From a virus: a DNA stretch of 64,000 nucleotides. The notes below the pieces were generated by a model that did not search any database, was not told the origin of the DNA, and saw nothing but the letters and a program-made list of their open reading frames with translations. Below, piece after piece: positions 44,609 through 52,954 of the stretch; positions within the stretch are counted from its first letter, which is position 1, and each line of letters opens with the position of its first letter. The stretch is from positions 124,001-188,000 of the IMG/VR virus record IMGVR_UViG_3300019458_000021; one strand, 5' to 3'. The translations under genes and the position numbers were made by a program.

Positions 44609-45562
44609 ATGACAACAAAACTCACTCTCGAACAGCTTCGCGCTAACATCGGTCAAGATGAACAAGGCGAACGCGTCGGTCTCCCAAACAACTACTTTCC
44701 ATTCTGGAAGATGAAAGAAGGCGAACGAGCAGTTATTCGTTTCCTACCCGATAAGAATCCAGAGAACCCACGTGGCTTCCTAGCACAGAAGGTAATGCAC
44801 GTTCTCGAAATCAATGGGGAAAAGAAGTCTGTCCCATGTCTTTCGATGTACGGTGAAGATTGCCCAATTTGCAAGGCATCTCAAGACTTTTACAAGGTTG
44901 AGGGAAAGGAAAGCCCAAACGGTAAGAAGTACTGGAAGAAGAAGCAGCACATCGCACAGGCAATCGTTCTGGAAGATCCACTTCCAGCCGACGAGAAGAC
45001 TGGTGAAACACATGTAGGCAGGGTTCGCTACATCGCTCTCGGATTCCAACTGTGGCAGATCATTCAGAACGCATTTAAGAGCTCTGAAACACTGGAAAGC
45101 ATCCCGTACAACTTCGATGATGGATATGACTTCATCATTCAGAAGGACAAGGGACCGAAGTACCCAACATACCAACTCAACTCGAAGTTCCGCGCTAGGC
45201 AGCGTGCACTCACAGAAGACGAACTCGCAATCGCAGCGGAAGGCATGTCAGATCTGGCAGCGCTTCTTCCAAAGCACCCAGGTCGTGAGAAAGTCGAAGA
45301 GATGCTTCACGCAGCTCTGACAGGTGCGAACTATCAGGGTAGTGGTGTCGACGGGGACAGTATTCCTGATCCGGATGATGTTACGCCAGCACGGAAGCCA
45401 GTGGTAGCCGTTAAGCCTACTCTTGACGATGAACCATTTGTAGCTCCAAAACAAACTGCACCTGCTAAGCCAGAGTCTGCAGACGCGCAAAGCGACGTTG
45501 ATGAAATGCTCGCTACGATCAAAGCACGTCGAGCAGCTCAAAAGGCAGCATCAGCAGCGTAA
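44609..45562 (+). CDS. gp32: Single-stranded DNA-binding protein gp32
   Basis: The replication and recombination ssDNA-binding protein, 317 residues (T4: 301). The zinc ligands are placed almost as in T4: H64, C77, C85 and C88 (VMHVLEI...VPCLSMYGEDCPIC). The core has NNYFPFWKMKEGERAVIRFLPD, VRYIALGFQLWQII and DFIIQKDKGPKYPTYQLNSKF. The C-terminal tail is rich in Asp/Pro/Ala, with acidic SDVDEML near the end, as expected for the protein-interaction tail. It begins the recombination/replication block, followed by UvsX. Confidence 0.93.
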   Translation: MTTKLTLEQLRANIGQDEQGERVGLPNNYFPFWKMKEGERAVIRFLPDKNPENPRGFLAQKVMHVLEINGEKKSVPCLSMYGEDCPICKASQDFYKVEGKESPNGKKYWKKKQHIAQAIVLEDPLPADEKTGETHVGRVRYIALGFQLWQIIQNAFKSSETLESIPYNFDDGYDFIIQKDKGPKYPTYQLNSKFRARQRALTEDELAIAAEGMSDLAALLPKHPGREKVEEMLHAALTGANYQGSGVDGDSIPDPDDVTPARKPVVAVKPTLDDEPFVAPKQTAPAKPESADAQSDVDEMLATIKARRAAQKAASAA

Positions 45563-45569
45563 TGAACAA

Positions 45570-45595
45570 GAGGGTGGCTCAGCCACCCTCTTTCT
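45570..45595 (+). terminator. Rho-independent terminator after gp32
   Basis: GAGGGTGG / CCACCCTC stem with a CTCAG loop and TTTCTC tail, in the 48-base gap to UvsX. It would raise gp32 output relative to downstream genes. Confidence 0.8.
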
Positions 45596-45610
45596 CACAA
45601 GGAGACTACC

Positions 45611-46717
45611 ATGGGAAATAGTTTAGGGTTTCTCGACGACTTTAACAAAGAACTCGAGGAAATGGAAGGTGTTGGCACATCTTCAAAACCACCACGTTAT
45701 TGGTACTCAACTGGTAACTTCGTTCTCAACAAGATCATCTCTGGCAGTTTCGCCAAAGGTATCCCACAAGGACGTGTGACGAATCTTGCTGGACCATCAG
45801 GTGCTGGTAAGAGTTTCGTTGCAGCAAACATTGTTCGTGAAGCACAGCGTCGAGGTGCGATTACACTGGTTATCGACAGTGAGAATGCGCTTGATGACGA
45901 CTTCATGGGCAAGATCGGTGTAAACACCGATCGTTCAACAAAGAAGTACTTCTATGCGGGTGTGGTCACCGTTCAAGATGTAACGCGTGTGTTCTCGAAG
46001 TTCATGAACGCATACAAAGAATCGTGTGCGGAAGATCCAGAAAATGGTCAGGAAATTCTGATCGTTTTAGATAGCATCGACATGCTGCTGACTGAAACAG
46101 AGCAAGAAAACTACGACAAAGGTGTACAGAAAGGCGACCAAGGTCAGAAGAACAGGCAGACGAAAAAGCTACTGAAAACAATGGTTCAAGACATCAAGCC
46201 GTACAACGTAGCTGTGGTTGTAACATCACAGGTCTATCGTAACCAAGATTTGTTAAATGGTGAAGGTCTTTGGATCATCAGTGAAGCGGTGAAGTTCTCT
46301 GCGTCACAGATCATCATGCTGACAAAGCTCAAACTGAAGGAAGCGGGCGAATCAATTGTCCACGGCATTCGTATGAAGTGTGAAGGTTACAAAACACGAT
46401 TTACTAAGCCGTATCAAACAGTGACAATCGAAGTTCCGTATGATACTGGGATGGATCCATACTCCGGTCTTATCGAAACTGCAGTCGAAATGGGTGTGGT
46501 TGAGACGAAGGGCTCGCGGTACGTGATCGACGGCGAAGACGAATCATGGTATAAAAAGGATGTTGCAGCCGTTGCTGATCGAATCTTGGTCAAGGCGGAG
46601 GCAAAAACAGAAGCATATCTTAAAGCTCGTATTGATGAGGCGATGGAAGCTGAAGAGGATGGTGAGTCGAAAGACGACACAGCAACACGCCGTCGCTTGA
46701 AGAGGGCAAAAAAATGA
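45611..46717 (+). CDS. uvsX: RecA-like recombinase UvsX
   Basis: The strand-exchange recombinase, 368 residues (T4: 391). Walker A GPSGAGKSF at about 61-69, a DSENALDDDF segment and the Walker B strand EILIVLDSIDMLLTETE are present, plus VVVTSQVYRNQ in the mobile-loop region. The C-terminus is acidic and basic (EAEEDGESKDD, RRRLKRAKK). It works with gp32 and the UvsY-like and UvsW proteins downstream. A CACAAGGAG ribosome site precedes it. Confidence 0.93.
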   Translation: MGNSLGFLDDFNKELEEMEGVGTSSKPPRYWYSTGNFVLNKIISGSFAKGIPQGRVTNLAGPSGAGKSFVAANIVREAQRRGAITLVIDSENALDDDFMGKIGVNTDRSTKKYFYAGVVTVQDVTRVFSKFMNAYKESCAEDPENGQEILIVLDSIDMLLTETEQENYDKGVQKGDQGQKNRQTKKLLKTMVQDIKPYNVAVVVTSQVYRNQDLLNGEGLWIISEAVKFSASQIIMLTKLKLKEAGESIVHGIRMKCEGYKTRFTKPYQTVTIEVPYDTGMDPYSGLIETAVEMGVVETKGSRYVIDGEDESWYKKDVAAVADRILVKAEAKTEAYLKARIDEAMEAEEDGESKDDTATRRRLKRAKK

Positions 46718-46908
46718 AGGCGAGCCAACTACCAGCGTATAAAATCATCACATCGTTAAGCTACGACCTTGATAGGTTGACAGCAGCCGTCAATCAATTT
46801 GTTGCAGAGACGCCTGGTCAGTGGATCTGTGTTGGCCCTCCGTTCCAAGCATCGATAGCGGCCGGTGAGCACCGCGGCATGGCACAAGCGTTGGAGCGAA
46901 AAGATTGA
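46714..46908 (+). CDS. Small unknown protein coupled to uvsX
   Basis: A 64-residue protein whose ATG overlaps the uvsX stop (ATGA), so it is probably translated by coupling. The sequence (YKIITSLSYDLDRLTAAVNQFV, then WICVGPPFQASIAAGEHRGMAQAL) looks like a compact alpha/beta peptide. No family recognised. Confidence 0.5.
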   Translation: MKASQLPAYKIITSLSYDLDRLTAAVNQFVAETPGQWICVGPPFQASIAAGEHRGMAQALERKD

Positions 46909-46960
46909 CCTTTAATCCAAAATAGTGGACGGTAGTCCGTTCCTTATTAGGAGCTTAACA

Positions 46961-47360
46961 TGTTCGATAGAAAGAAGCAACGATTGAAGTGGGGAAGGGC
47001 AAACGGCGCGCCATCGCGAAAGTCGGACGTGATAGACGAAAGCAAGAAATGCCTATTCCAGACATGATTCGACGATCGAAGTTTCGTGCTAAACGATTAG
47101 GGTTAGAATTTAATTTATCTGTAGAGGAGTTAACATTACCTTCTTTGTGCCCAGTGTTAGGCATTCCATTATTTTTACATATGGAAAGATCACTCCTAAC
47201 ACACCATCTCAATTGATAGGATTGATAGTTCGCGTGGATATGTGAGTGGGAATTGTCGAATTATCAGCTCACGAGCAAACACTCTTAAAAATGATGCAAC
47301 TGTTACGGAAATGACATTGATTCTTGAAGACCTCAAAAGGATAAACAATGGAAATCTACG
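46961..47360 (+). pseudogene. Decayed HNH homing endonuclease with two frameshifts
   Basis: It starts with a normal ribosome site and ATG at 46961 (MFDRKKQRLKWGR), then moves to another frame (KFRAKRLGLEFNLSVEELTLPSLCPVLGIPLF) and to a third (SIDRIDSSRGYVSGNCRIIS..ANTLKNDAT). Put together these give the same layout as the intact HNH protein at 14753 (RKLGLECNVN...CPILNVPLF...SVDRLDNTKGYIKGNVHFIS...NNIKSDAS). It overlaps the start of the nucleotidyltransferase gene at 47348. Confidence 0.8.
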
Positions 47361-47881
47361 ACGCACAAGAACTGGCGCAGAGGAATTTGATTGTAAAGCA
47401 CTACGCTGGATCACATGCATACGGTACAGCTCTGCCTACATCCGACATTGACTTTCGCGGAATTTTTGTCGCTCAGCCTGTCAACGTTCGGACACCTTTC
47501 TTTCCAATCACGGAAGTTGAAGTGTCGACTGAACAAGATACAAAACTGTACGAGTTGGCAAACTTCATGAAGCTTGTTGTTGACTGCAACCCGAACGTTG
47601 TTGAAACATTGTGGGTTGCAGATCGCGACATTGTATTCCGTACTCCTGCATACGATTTGCTTCGTAGGCACGCGCCCGATCTGTTGTGTTCGAAGATTGC
47701 TTTCACAACGAGTGGCTATGCCTTGGCACAGTTGAAACGGATCAAGGGACATAACAAATGGATTACACAGGCTGATAAAGGTATAAAAAAACTGCGTCAT
47801 GCTTTCAAGATGAGTGAAATAGATTACAAATGGCTTGAAGAACATTTTGATGAAACAATCGTTAAACGAGTGGTTGAGTAA
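47348..47881 (+). CDS. Nucleotidyltransferase (RlaP-like), N-terminal half of a split gene
   Basis: A 177-residue protein with the nucleotidyltransferase signature GSHAYGT at 21-27 and catalytic D33 and D35 (TSDIDFRG), then LYELANFMKLVVDCNPNVVETLWV and GYALAQLKRIKGHNKWI. This is the DNA-polymerase-beta-superfamily 'RlaP' type found in many phages. Members normally continue with a second half containing VSLVHNF and the GYDxKHAMHL...VRRPDA helix region. Here that part is encoded separately from 48003, after a GIY-YIG fragment. The tail from about residue 140 (KKLRHAFKMSEIDYKWLEEHFDETIVK) may be inserted sequence. Confidence 0.75.
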   Translation: MEIYDAQELAQRNLIVKHYAGSHAYGTALPTSDIDFRGIFVAQPVNVRTPFFPITEVEVSTEQDTKLYELANFMKLVVDCNPNVVETLWVADRDIVFRTPAYDLLRRHAPDLLCSKIAFTTSGYALAQLKRIKGHNKWITQADKGIKKLRHAFKMSEIDYKWLEEHFDETIVKRVVE

Positions 47882-48006
47882 TGTTTTACGTTTATGGTCT
47901 AATCGATAGTTTCACCAATAAAGTTTTCTATGTTGGTAAGGGCTGCAAAGATACCATCGGAAACACGAGAGAAAATTCGTGCAACACTCAAAAGGAAAGC
48001 AAATGA
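47881..48006 (+). pseudogene. GIY-YIG homing endonuclease fragment splitting the nucleotidyltransferase
   Basis: A 41-residue frame starting in the stop of the upstream half gene. MFYVYGLIDSFTNKVFYVGKG is the opening of a GIY-YIG domain (YVYxLID...N..FYVGKG). The remainder of the nuclease, including the catalytic Arg and Glu, is gone. It sits precisely between the two halves of the nucleotidyltransferase. Confidence 0.75.
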
Positions 48007-49802
48007 GCAGAGACACTTTACTTAATGATCCTGACGTGATGTTGCTTTGTAAACATTCTCCACGTCAAATTGACTTTGTCTCATTGGTGCACAACTTTAC
48101 GCCTGAAAAACGGTTTAAGGTTGACCTTAGTGAGTTCCACAAAGGCTACCGATTGGTACCATTTGCAGCGGACACATATGGTGTATACGAATCTGCCAAT
48201 CATGAAACGTTCACGGAAAGCGACGGAACGTTGAACACCGTGTATGAAGGTAATACACACGAGTTGGGTTCACCGTTGATGATTGTTAAATTCAACAAAG
48301 ACGTCTATCTGAGTGCAAAGGAAAAATGGAGTCAATATTGGACGTGGAAGAGAGAACGAAACGTTGTACGAAACGCTTTGGAAGAGCAATTTGGATATGA
48401 TTGTTATACTGACGATACAGAGTTTCTTACGAACGATGGTTGGAAAAAGTTTGATGAGGTGTCAGAAACGGACACTCTCGCTACTTTCAATCCATTATCT
48501 CATAAGGTTGAATATCAAACGCCGAGAGAACGAATTGAAGGAACGTTTACCGGAAATCTGTATCATTTTACAGGCCAACACGTAGACGTATGTGTTACAC
48601 CAAATCATAAAATGTACATAAGAGAGTTTTCACGGACGCTTGACAAACATGTGAGTGATTGGTCATTTGTTGATGCAGCGTTTGTTCCGGAATGTTTTGA
48701 TACACTTCACACCATAGTACCGAAAAAAGCGCGACAGAATTTGCCCAAAGGATTCACTAAAGCAATCTTAGATTACATTCCACTGCACTCCTACTTACGA
48801 GTCTTGGGATGGTACATTAGTGACGGAAGTTGCTCCTTTCAACCGAACGGTTGCGTTTCATGTGTATCGATTTCACAATCGAAACCACAATCGCGATTGA
48901 CACAAAACCTGACTCGCCAACGTAAACTCAACAAAATAAAATGTACGGAGAAGGTATACGAGGCAAAAGGAATAGCAAACTTTCCTGAAAAGCGTTGGTT
49001 TTTCGATCAAAAACTGTCCACAATGATATACGAAGATTGTGGACATGGTAGTCATCAAAAGCGAATTCCTCAATGGTGCTTTGAGTTGACACAGCGTGAG
49101 ATGAACATACTCCTTACGTGCTTGTTGCAAGGCGACGGAACAAAAAAGAACCATCAAGAAGAAACTTATGTTTATTATACAATCAATGCAGCACTTGCTG
49201 ACGATGTACAACGATTGGCCTTTTTGTGTGGGTTTGAAACATCAAAATGGGGTCCTTATTATTCGTCAACGTTGTTTGATGATAATCTGGAAATGTACCA
49301 AGTGCATATAAACAAGAAAGCGTCTAATACAAAAAGAACTTATCGTAGTAACAATAATATTCAAACAATACCCGTTGTAAATCAAAGAATTGTTTGTTTT
49401 ATGACTTCCAACCACACTCTTGTTACACGAAGAAACGGAAAAATAGCACTCCACTCGAATTCAAAGCATGCAATGCACTTGGTTCGCTTGCTTCGCATGG
49501 GCGTGGAAGCTCTAACTGAAGGCAAGATCATCGTTCGTCGTCCAGACGCAAAAGAACTGTTGGAGATCAGAGCTGGTTCGTGGACTTATGAGCAGGTGGT
49601 GGAGTACGCTGAAAAGATGGACGTCATGGTCCGTGAACAGCTATATCCAACAACCAGCTTGCCTAAGAAGCCGAACTACAAACTTGCGGCACAGTTGACG
49701 ATTGAGGTTCAAGACATGATGTGGAACCGAACCATTCGCACAATGAGTGAAGAGGAGAAGTTTCTGATCGTTGGCAACCAACAATACAGGATCACAGACT
49801 AA
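48003..49802 (+). CDS. Nucleotidyltransferase C-terminal half interrupted by an intein
   Basis: The start is ATG 48003 after AAAAGGAAAG; the frame is open slightly further up but lacks a ribosome site. A 599-residue precursor. N-extein (1-133) has PRQIDFVSLVHNF, FHKGYRLVPFAADTYGVYES and ends EEQFGYD. C-extein (487-599) begins SKHAMHLVRLLRMGVEALTEG and VRRPDAKELLEI, the characteristic end of RlaP-type nucleotidyltransferases (GYD-S-KHAMHL becomes continuous after splicing). Mature protein about 246 residues. It lacks the catalytic GSHAYGT part, which lies in the separate gene at 47348, so function would need assembly of two chains. Confidence 0.75.
   Translation: MSRDTLLNDPDVMLLCKHSPRQIDFVSLVHNFTPEKRFKVDLSEFHKGYRLVPFAADTYGVYESANHETFTESDGTLNTVYEGNTHELGSPLMIVKFNKDVYLSAKEKWSQYWTWKRERNVVRNALEEQFGYDCYTDDTEFLTNDGWKKFDEVSETDTLATFNPLSHKVEYQTPRERIEGTFTGNLYHFTGQHVDVCVTPNHKMYIREFSRTLDKHVSDWSFVDAAFVPECFDTLHTIVPKKARQNLPKGFTKAILDYIPLHSYLRVLGWYISDGSCSFQPNGCVSCVSISQSKPQSRLTQNLTRQRKLNKIKCTEKVYEAKGIANFPEKRWFFDQKLSTMIYEDCGHGSHQKRIPQWCFELTQREMNILLTCLLQGDGTKKNHQEETYVYYTINAALADDVQRLAFLCGFETSKWGPYYSSTLFDDNLEMYQVHINKKASNTKRTYRSNNNIQTIPVVNQRIVCFMTSNHTLVTRRNGKIALHSNSKHAMHLVRLLRMGVEALTEGKIIVRRPDAKELLEIRAGSWTYEQVVEYAEKMDVMVREQLYPTTSLPKKPNYKLAAQLTIEVQDMMWNRTIRTMSEEEKFLIVGNQQYRITD
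48402..49460 (+). mobile_element. Intein with LAGLIDADG homing endonuclease
   Basis: A 353-residue intein inserted between GYD and SKHAMHL. Splicing signals: Cys1 in CYTDDTEFLTNDGWKKF (block A), the TxxH motif in VDVCVTPNHKMY (block B), and the C-terminal block VCFMTSNHTLVTRRNGKIALHSN with Asn as last residue, followed by Ser+1. The penultimate residue is Ser rather than His, as in DnaE-type inteins. A DOD endonuclease is present with two LAGLIDADG-like helices, YLRVLGWYISDGS and LLTCLLQGDGTK. All parts for splicing and homing look intact. Confidence 0.88.
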
Positions 49803-50375
49803 ATGATCGACGAAGAACTAGAAAAAGAAATCATACAGTTACTGCAGTTGTTTGAACAGCGAGAACAATTATTCACCGTTGGCACAGGAAAAATCATCGA
49901 GAAACTCGGTCCAACTGTTCTCGCTGCACTTTACGAGTTCTTCAACGTCTCGTATGACGCAATTTCGTGGCTGTTGATCGACGTCAATGACGGCACATTG
50001 ATGATAGGTGCTGTTGTCTCGTATAAAAACACCGATTTGGTGCCGGAGGCAATCAATCGCTTGTCACCTATGACAGGTGAAGTACCAGAAGAAGGAAACC
50101 TAACCGAGGTTCAACGTCTGATGCGAATTGGTATTCCCTTGGCAATGGTGTTCCAGCCAAAAGAAGAGATTGTTCGTTTTCTCAACAGCCGCGTTGCTCA
50201 ACAAGCAACGCCAGAGGCTCCAACTCCAACTGTGTTCGTCAACAAAGCAACGGGCGAAGTGCTTGAAGCGAAACAAAAACCCGAAGAAAGCGATTTCGAC
50301 AACAGTAAGCTTTCACGTGAGCAACTCGCCTCGTTACTCCAATCTCAACATCTGATCAAGGGAACAAAACACTAA
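49803..50375 (+). CDS. Unknown protein between nucleotidyltransferase and UvsY-like gene
   Basis: A 190-residue protein. The N-terminus is helical and acidic (DEELEKEIIQLLQLFEQREQLF); the centre is alpha/beta (LGPTVLAALYEFFNVSYDAISWLLIDVNDGTLMIGAVVSY). The C-terminus is a Pro/Thr-rich linker and a final helix (SREQLASLLQSQHLI). No catalytic signature. It starts directly after the preceding stop and overlaps the next start by one base, so it belongs to the recombination operon. Confidence 0.45.
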   Translation: MIDEELEKEIIQLLQLFEQREQLFTVGTGKIIEKLGPTVLAALYEFFNVSYDAISWLLIDVNDGTLMIGAVVSYKNTDLVPEAINRLSPMTGEVPEEGNLTEVQRLMRIGIPLAMVFQPKEEIVRFLNSRVAQQATPEAPTPTVFVNKATGEVLEAKQKPEESDFDNSKLSREQLASLLQSQHLIKGTKH

Positions 50376-50854
50376 TGGCAGATCCAACAAACATATTCCA
50401 AAAACTCGAACCAAAAGACAGTATAGCGTTTCGCCTGCTTCTTGAACGACACGTGCAACTGGAAGAAGAGTACGACCTTGCTCGGCAGAGCTTAACATTC
50501 AAAGGTAAGACGCTAGCGCAGGCAAACAATGATCAAGCCGAATGGCCGATCTACGTTGACGAACGACTTTCCGAACTTAAAACAATCTGTAAACGACTAG
50601 AAACCGTTGTGGATATGGTTCGGGGAAACATTGTTCGGCAGCTCAAGGGTGGCAGTGGGCTTGATTTAGGTCGCGACCTCACTCGCTACGTTGACCGTGA
50701 CGACAAGTTCCTTGATGCTCAGGAACGATTCCTGATGTTTGACGAACTCCGTGAAAAGTATGCAGCACTTTCCGAAGCATGGACCACAAGGGGGTATGCT
50801 TTGAAGAACAGAGTGGACATGTTGGTACATCAGGTAAAAGACAACCTGTTATAA
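50375..50854 (+). CDS. uvsY: Recombination mediator UvsY-like
   Basis: A 159-residue helical protein (T4 UvsY: 137). The assignment rests on position directly before uvsW and after gp32/uvsX, plus weak pattern agreement: an N-terminal charged helix, KGKTLAQANNDQAEWPIYVDERLSELKT, an internal FLDAQERFLMFDELREKY, and a C-terminal W-T-T-RGYALKNRVDMLVHQV that resembles the UvsY end (...KSRGFAIKHIQDM). UvsY helps load UvsX onto gp32-coated DNA. Not certain by motif alone. Confidence 0.6.
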   Translation: MADPTNIFQKLEPKDSIAFRLLLERHVQLEEEYDLARQSLTFKGKTLAQANNDQAEWPIYVDERLSELKTICKRLETVVDMVRGNIVRQLKGGSGLDLGRDLTRYVDRDDKFLDAQERFLMFDELREKYAALSEAWTTRGYALKNRVDMLVHQVKDNLL

Positions 50855-50856
50855 AC

Positions 50857-52374
50857 ATGCAAATACGAATAAGGATACTGAATGAAGTATACGTTGTTGT
50901 TCTGGATCTTCTACCAGAGCACGTCGATTACTTCTACGAAAAATACGCTGTTCATGCGCCGAACTACTTCTTCAATCCGCGCTACAAACTAGGCCAGTGG
51001 GACGGTAAGATTCGCTTCTTTCACAAGACGGGCAAGACATACTTGTACCTGTTGGAAGACCTCTTGCCGCGTATCGTCAATCTTGGCTACAAGGTCGTCT
51101 TAGAAGACCTGCGTGACAACGTTCTGGTTGCAGCCGACGAAATCGATGCTGACTTGTTTAACGCCGTAAAGCATCCTGACACAGGTGAAGCTACGGTACT
51201 TCGCGAACATCAGGTTGCAGCTGTAAATTCACTTATCCGAGAAGGTTTTGGTACAGTGATAGCATCAACCGGATCTGGCAAAACTCTAATGTGTGCTGCG
51301 TTGTGTTATCAGTATGATAAGTTTGGATTGAAGTCGTTAACAATCGTTCCAAACAAGGACTTGATTCGTCAAACACGCCAAACATACATTCATTACGGAC
51401 TCGACACAGGCGAATATAGCGGCGAACGAAAGACACTTGGACATCAACACGTTGTTTCAACGTGGCAAGCACTTAAGAATGCACCGGAAGTGATCACGAT
51501 GTTCAACATTGTCATCGTCGATGAGGCGCATGGTTTGAAAGGCAATGTCCTGTCAACAATCCTGACCGACCATGCTGCAAAGGTCCCGTATCGCTTTGGT
51601 TTCACTGGTACGCTGCCAAAGGACAAATCTGATGCTTGGGCTGTTCATGTGGCCGTTGGTCCAGTCCGCTACCAAGTTCCAGCTTTTGAACTGATCGAGA
51701 AGGGACTTCTTGCCAAGATCAATATTGATGTGGTCCAACTGACTGAAGATCTGACTGAAGAGTACGACCAATTCATTGCCGACACACCAAACATTCCCAA
51801 TAATGAGCAGCCGACGTATGCAGAGTTCAAAGAAGGCTACTTTCCAGACTTTACAGCTGAGAAGTCATACTTGCAACACAAGGAAGACCGGATCACATAT
51901 CTTGCGCAGTATATTGAAGCAAAGCGGGATGCAAAAAGGGGAAACGTTCTCTGTCTCATAGACAACATTGCATTTGGTCGAAAACTCGCTGCAGAAATCA
52001 ATGGAGCTATTTTCGTCAATGGTAAGGATGTTAGATCAACGAAGGAACGAAAACAGATCTATGACTTGTTTGCTTCTCACGACGATCTTGTCGTGATTGC
52101 TACGGTCCACATTGCAGGAACTGGCATTGACATTCACCGCATCTTCAACCTAATGTTAATCGATATTGGAAAATCATTCATTCGAGTGATCCAAGCAATT
52201 GGTCGAGGACTGCGCATGGCAGAAGACAAGGATAGCGTTCACATCTCTGATTTGACGAGCGATTTAAAGTACAGTCGCAAACATATGCGAGAGCGAATAA
52301 AGTTCTACAAAGAAGCTCAATACCCTCATAAGCTACACAAAATCAACTACTCGAAGCTTGTCCTCGAGGACTAA
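50857..52374 (+). CDS. uvsW: Recombination DNA/RNA helicase UvsW
   Basis: The start is ATG 50857, two bases after the preceding stop, giving 505 residues, like T4 UvsW. Superfamily 2 motifs are clear: the N-terminal UvsW domain with YFFNPRYKLGQWDGKIRFF, Walker A ASTGSGKT near 136, motif Ia VPNKDLIRQT, DEAH box VDEAHG near 221, motif III FTGTLPKD and motif VI QAIGRGLRM. In T4 it drives branch migration and the switch from origin-dependent to recombination-dependent replication. Confidence 0.93.
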   Translation: MQIRIRILNEVYVVVLDLLPEHVDYFYEKYAVHAPNYFFNPRYKLGQWDGKIRFFHKTGKTYLYLLEDLLPRIVNLGYKVVLEDLRDNVLVAADEIDADLFNAVKHPDTGEATVLREHQVAAVNSLIREGFGTVIASTGSGKTLMCAALCYQYDKFGLKSLTIVPNKDLIRQTRQTYIHYGLDTGEYSGERKTLGHQHVVSTWQALKNAPEVITMFNIVIVDEAHGLKGNVLSTILTDHAAKVPYRFGFTGTLPKDKSDAWAVHVAVGPVRYQVPAFELIEKGLLAKINIDVVQLTEDLTEEYDQFIADTPNIPNNEQPTYAEFKEGYFPDFTAEKSYLQHKEDRITYLAQYIEAKRDAKRGNVLCLIDNIAFGRKLAAEINGAIFVNGKDVRSTKERKQIYDLFASHDDLVVIATVHIAGTGIDIHRIFNLMLIDIGKSFIRVIQAIGRGLRMAEDKDSVHISDLTSDLKYSRKHMRERIKFYKEAQYPHKLHKINYSKLVLED

Positions 52375-52386
52375 CGTCGCTATAAT
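52358..52386 (+). promoter_or_regulatory. Sigma70-like promoter placing transcription start at the ATG
   Basis: TTGTCC, a 17-base spacer, TATAAT. The -10 ends only 6 bases before the ATG at 52393, so the transcript would be leaderless or nearly so. No ribosome site is seen upstream of that ATG. Confidence 0.55.
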
Positions 52387-52392
52387 AGAACG

Positions 52393-52884
52393 ATGCTGAT
52401 TTTTGACACTGAAAACAAGCCTGTCCTTTTAGACAGCATTTACACCCCGACGTTGACTGATCATATGTGGGTTCTTGATTTGAACCTCATGGACTTTACA
52501 ATGTCTCCCTTGCTTGTCCTTGAGGAGATTGTGTGTCCGGTAATTGTTGTCGCGGTTAGAGGCTTCGAGTTTCCTCTGCCAGCAAATTGGAACATTCTCG
52601 TGTACGACACAGACACATCACAGCTTGATGTGATTGAGGTTGCAGAGGCTGCTGGACGTGAGTTCACTGCACTGGTGTATGGACCGAACAAGGCGAATTT
52701 CGGTGCGGGAATTGTCTCAGTGACAAACTACTTCGCTGAGTTCCGTATTGTTGCCCCCTCATTAAACAAACATCAAATGTTGTGTCATCCAATTGGACCA
52801 GACGAATGGGTAACGGTCTCTCCATCTGACGGGTACAACAAGTATTTGAAGGGTCGGATCGTTGGTGACCTAATAGGATATTGA
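52393..52884 (+). CDS. Unknown protein, possibly translated from leaderless mRNA
   Basis: A 163-residue protein: MLIFDTENKPVLLDSIYTPTLTDHMWVLDLN, LEEIVCPVIVVAVRGFEFPLPANWNILVYDTDTSQLDVIEV, EFTALVYGP and WVTVSPSDGYNKYLKGRIVGDLI. It looks like an alpha/beta or beta-rich single domain without known motif. The promoter spacing argues for expression separate from the recombination operon, consistent with an early regulator, but the function is not known. Confidence 0.5.
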   Translation: MLIFDTENKPVLLDSIYTPTLTDHMWVLDLNLMDFTMSPLLVLEEIVCPVIVVAVRGFEFPLPANWNILVYDTDTSQLDVIEVAEAAGREFTALVYGPNKANFGAGIVSVTNYFAEFRIVAPSLNKHQMLCHPIGPDEWVTVSPSDGYNKYLKGRIVGDLIGY

Positions 52885-52954
52885 ACAATTTGAGTGGTAT
52901 ATCTGTCAAAAATTGTTGTAAATAACAGCTTAGGTGAACTAATAGGATATGAAC

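Noticed and set aside
46909-46960. Terminator after the small gene downstream of uvsX
   Set aside because: The ACGG/CCGT stem is only four pairs and no clean T-run follows.
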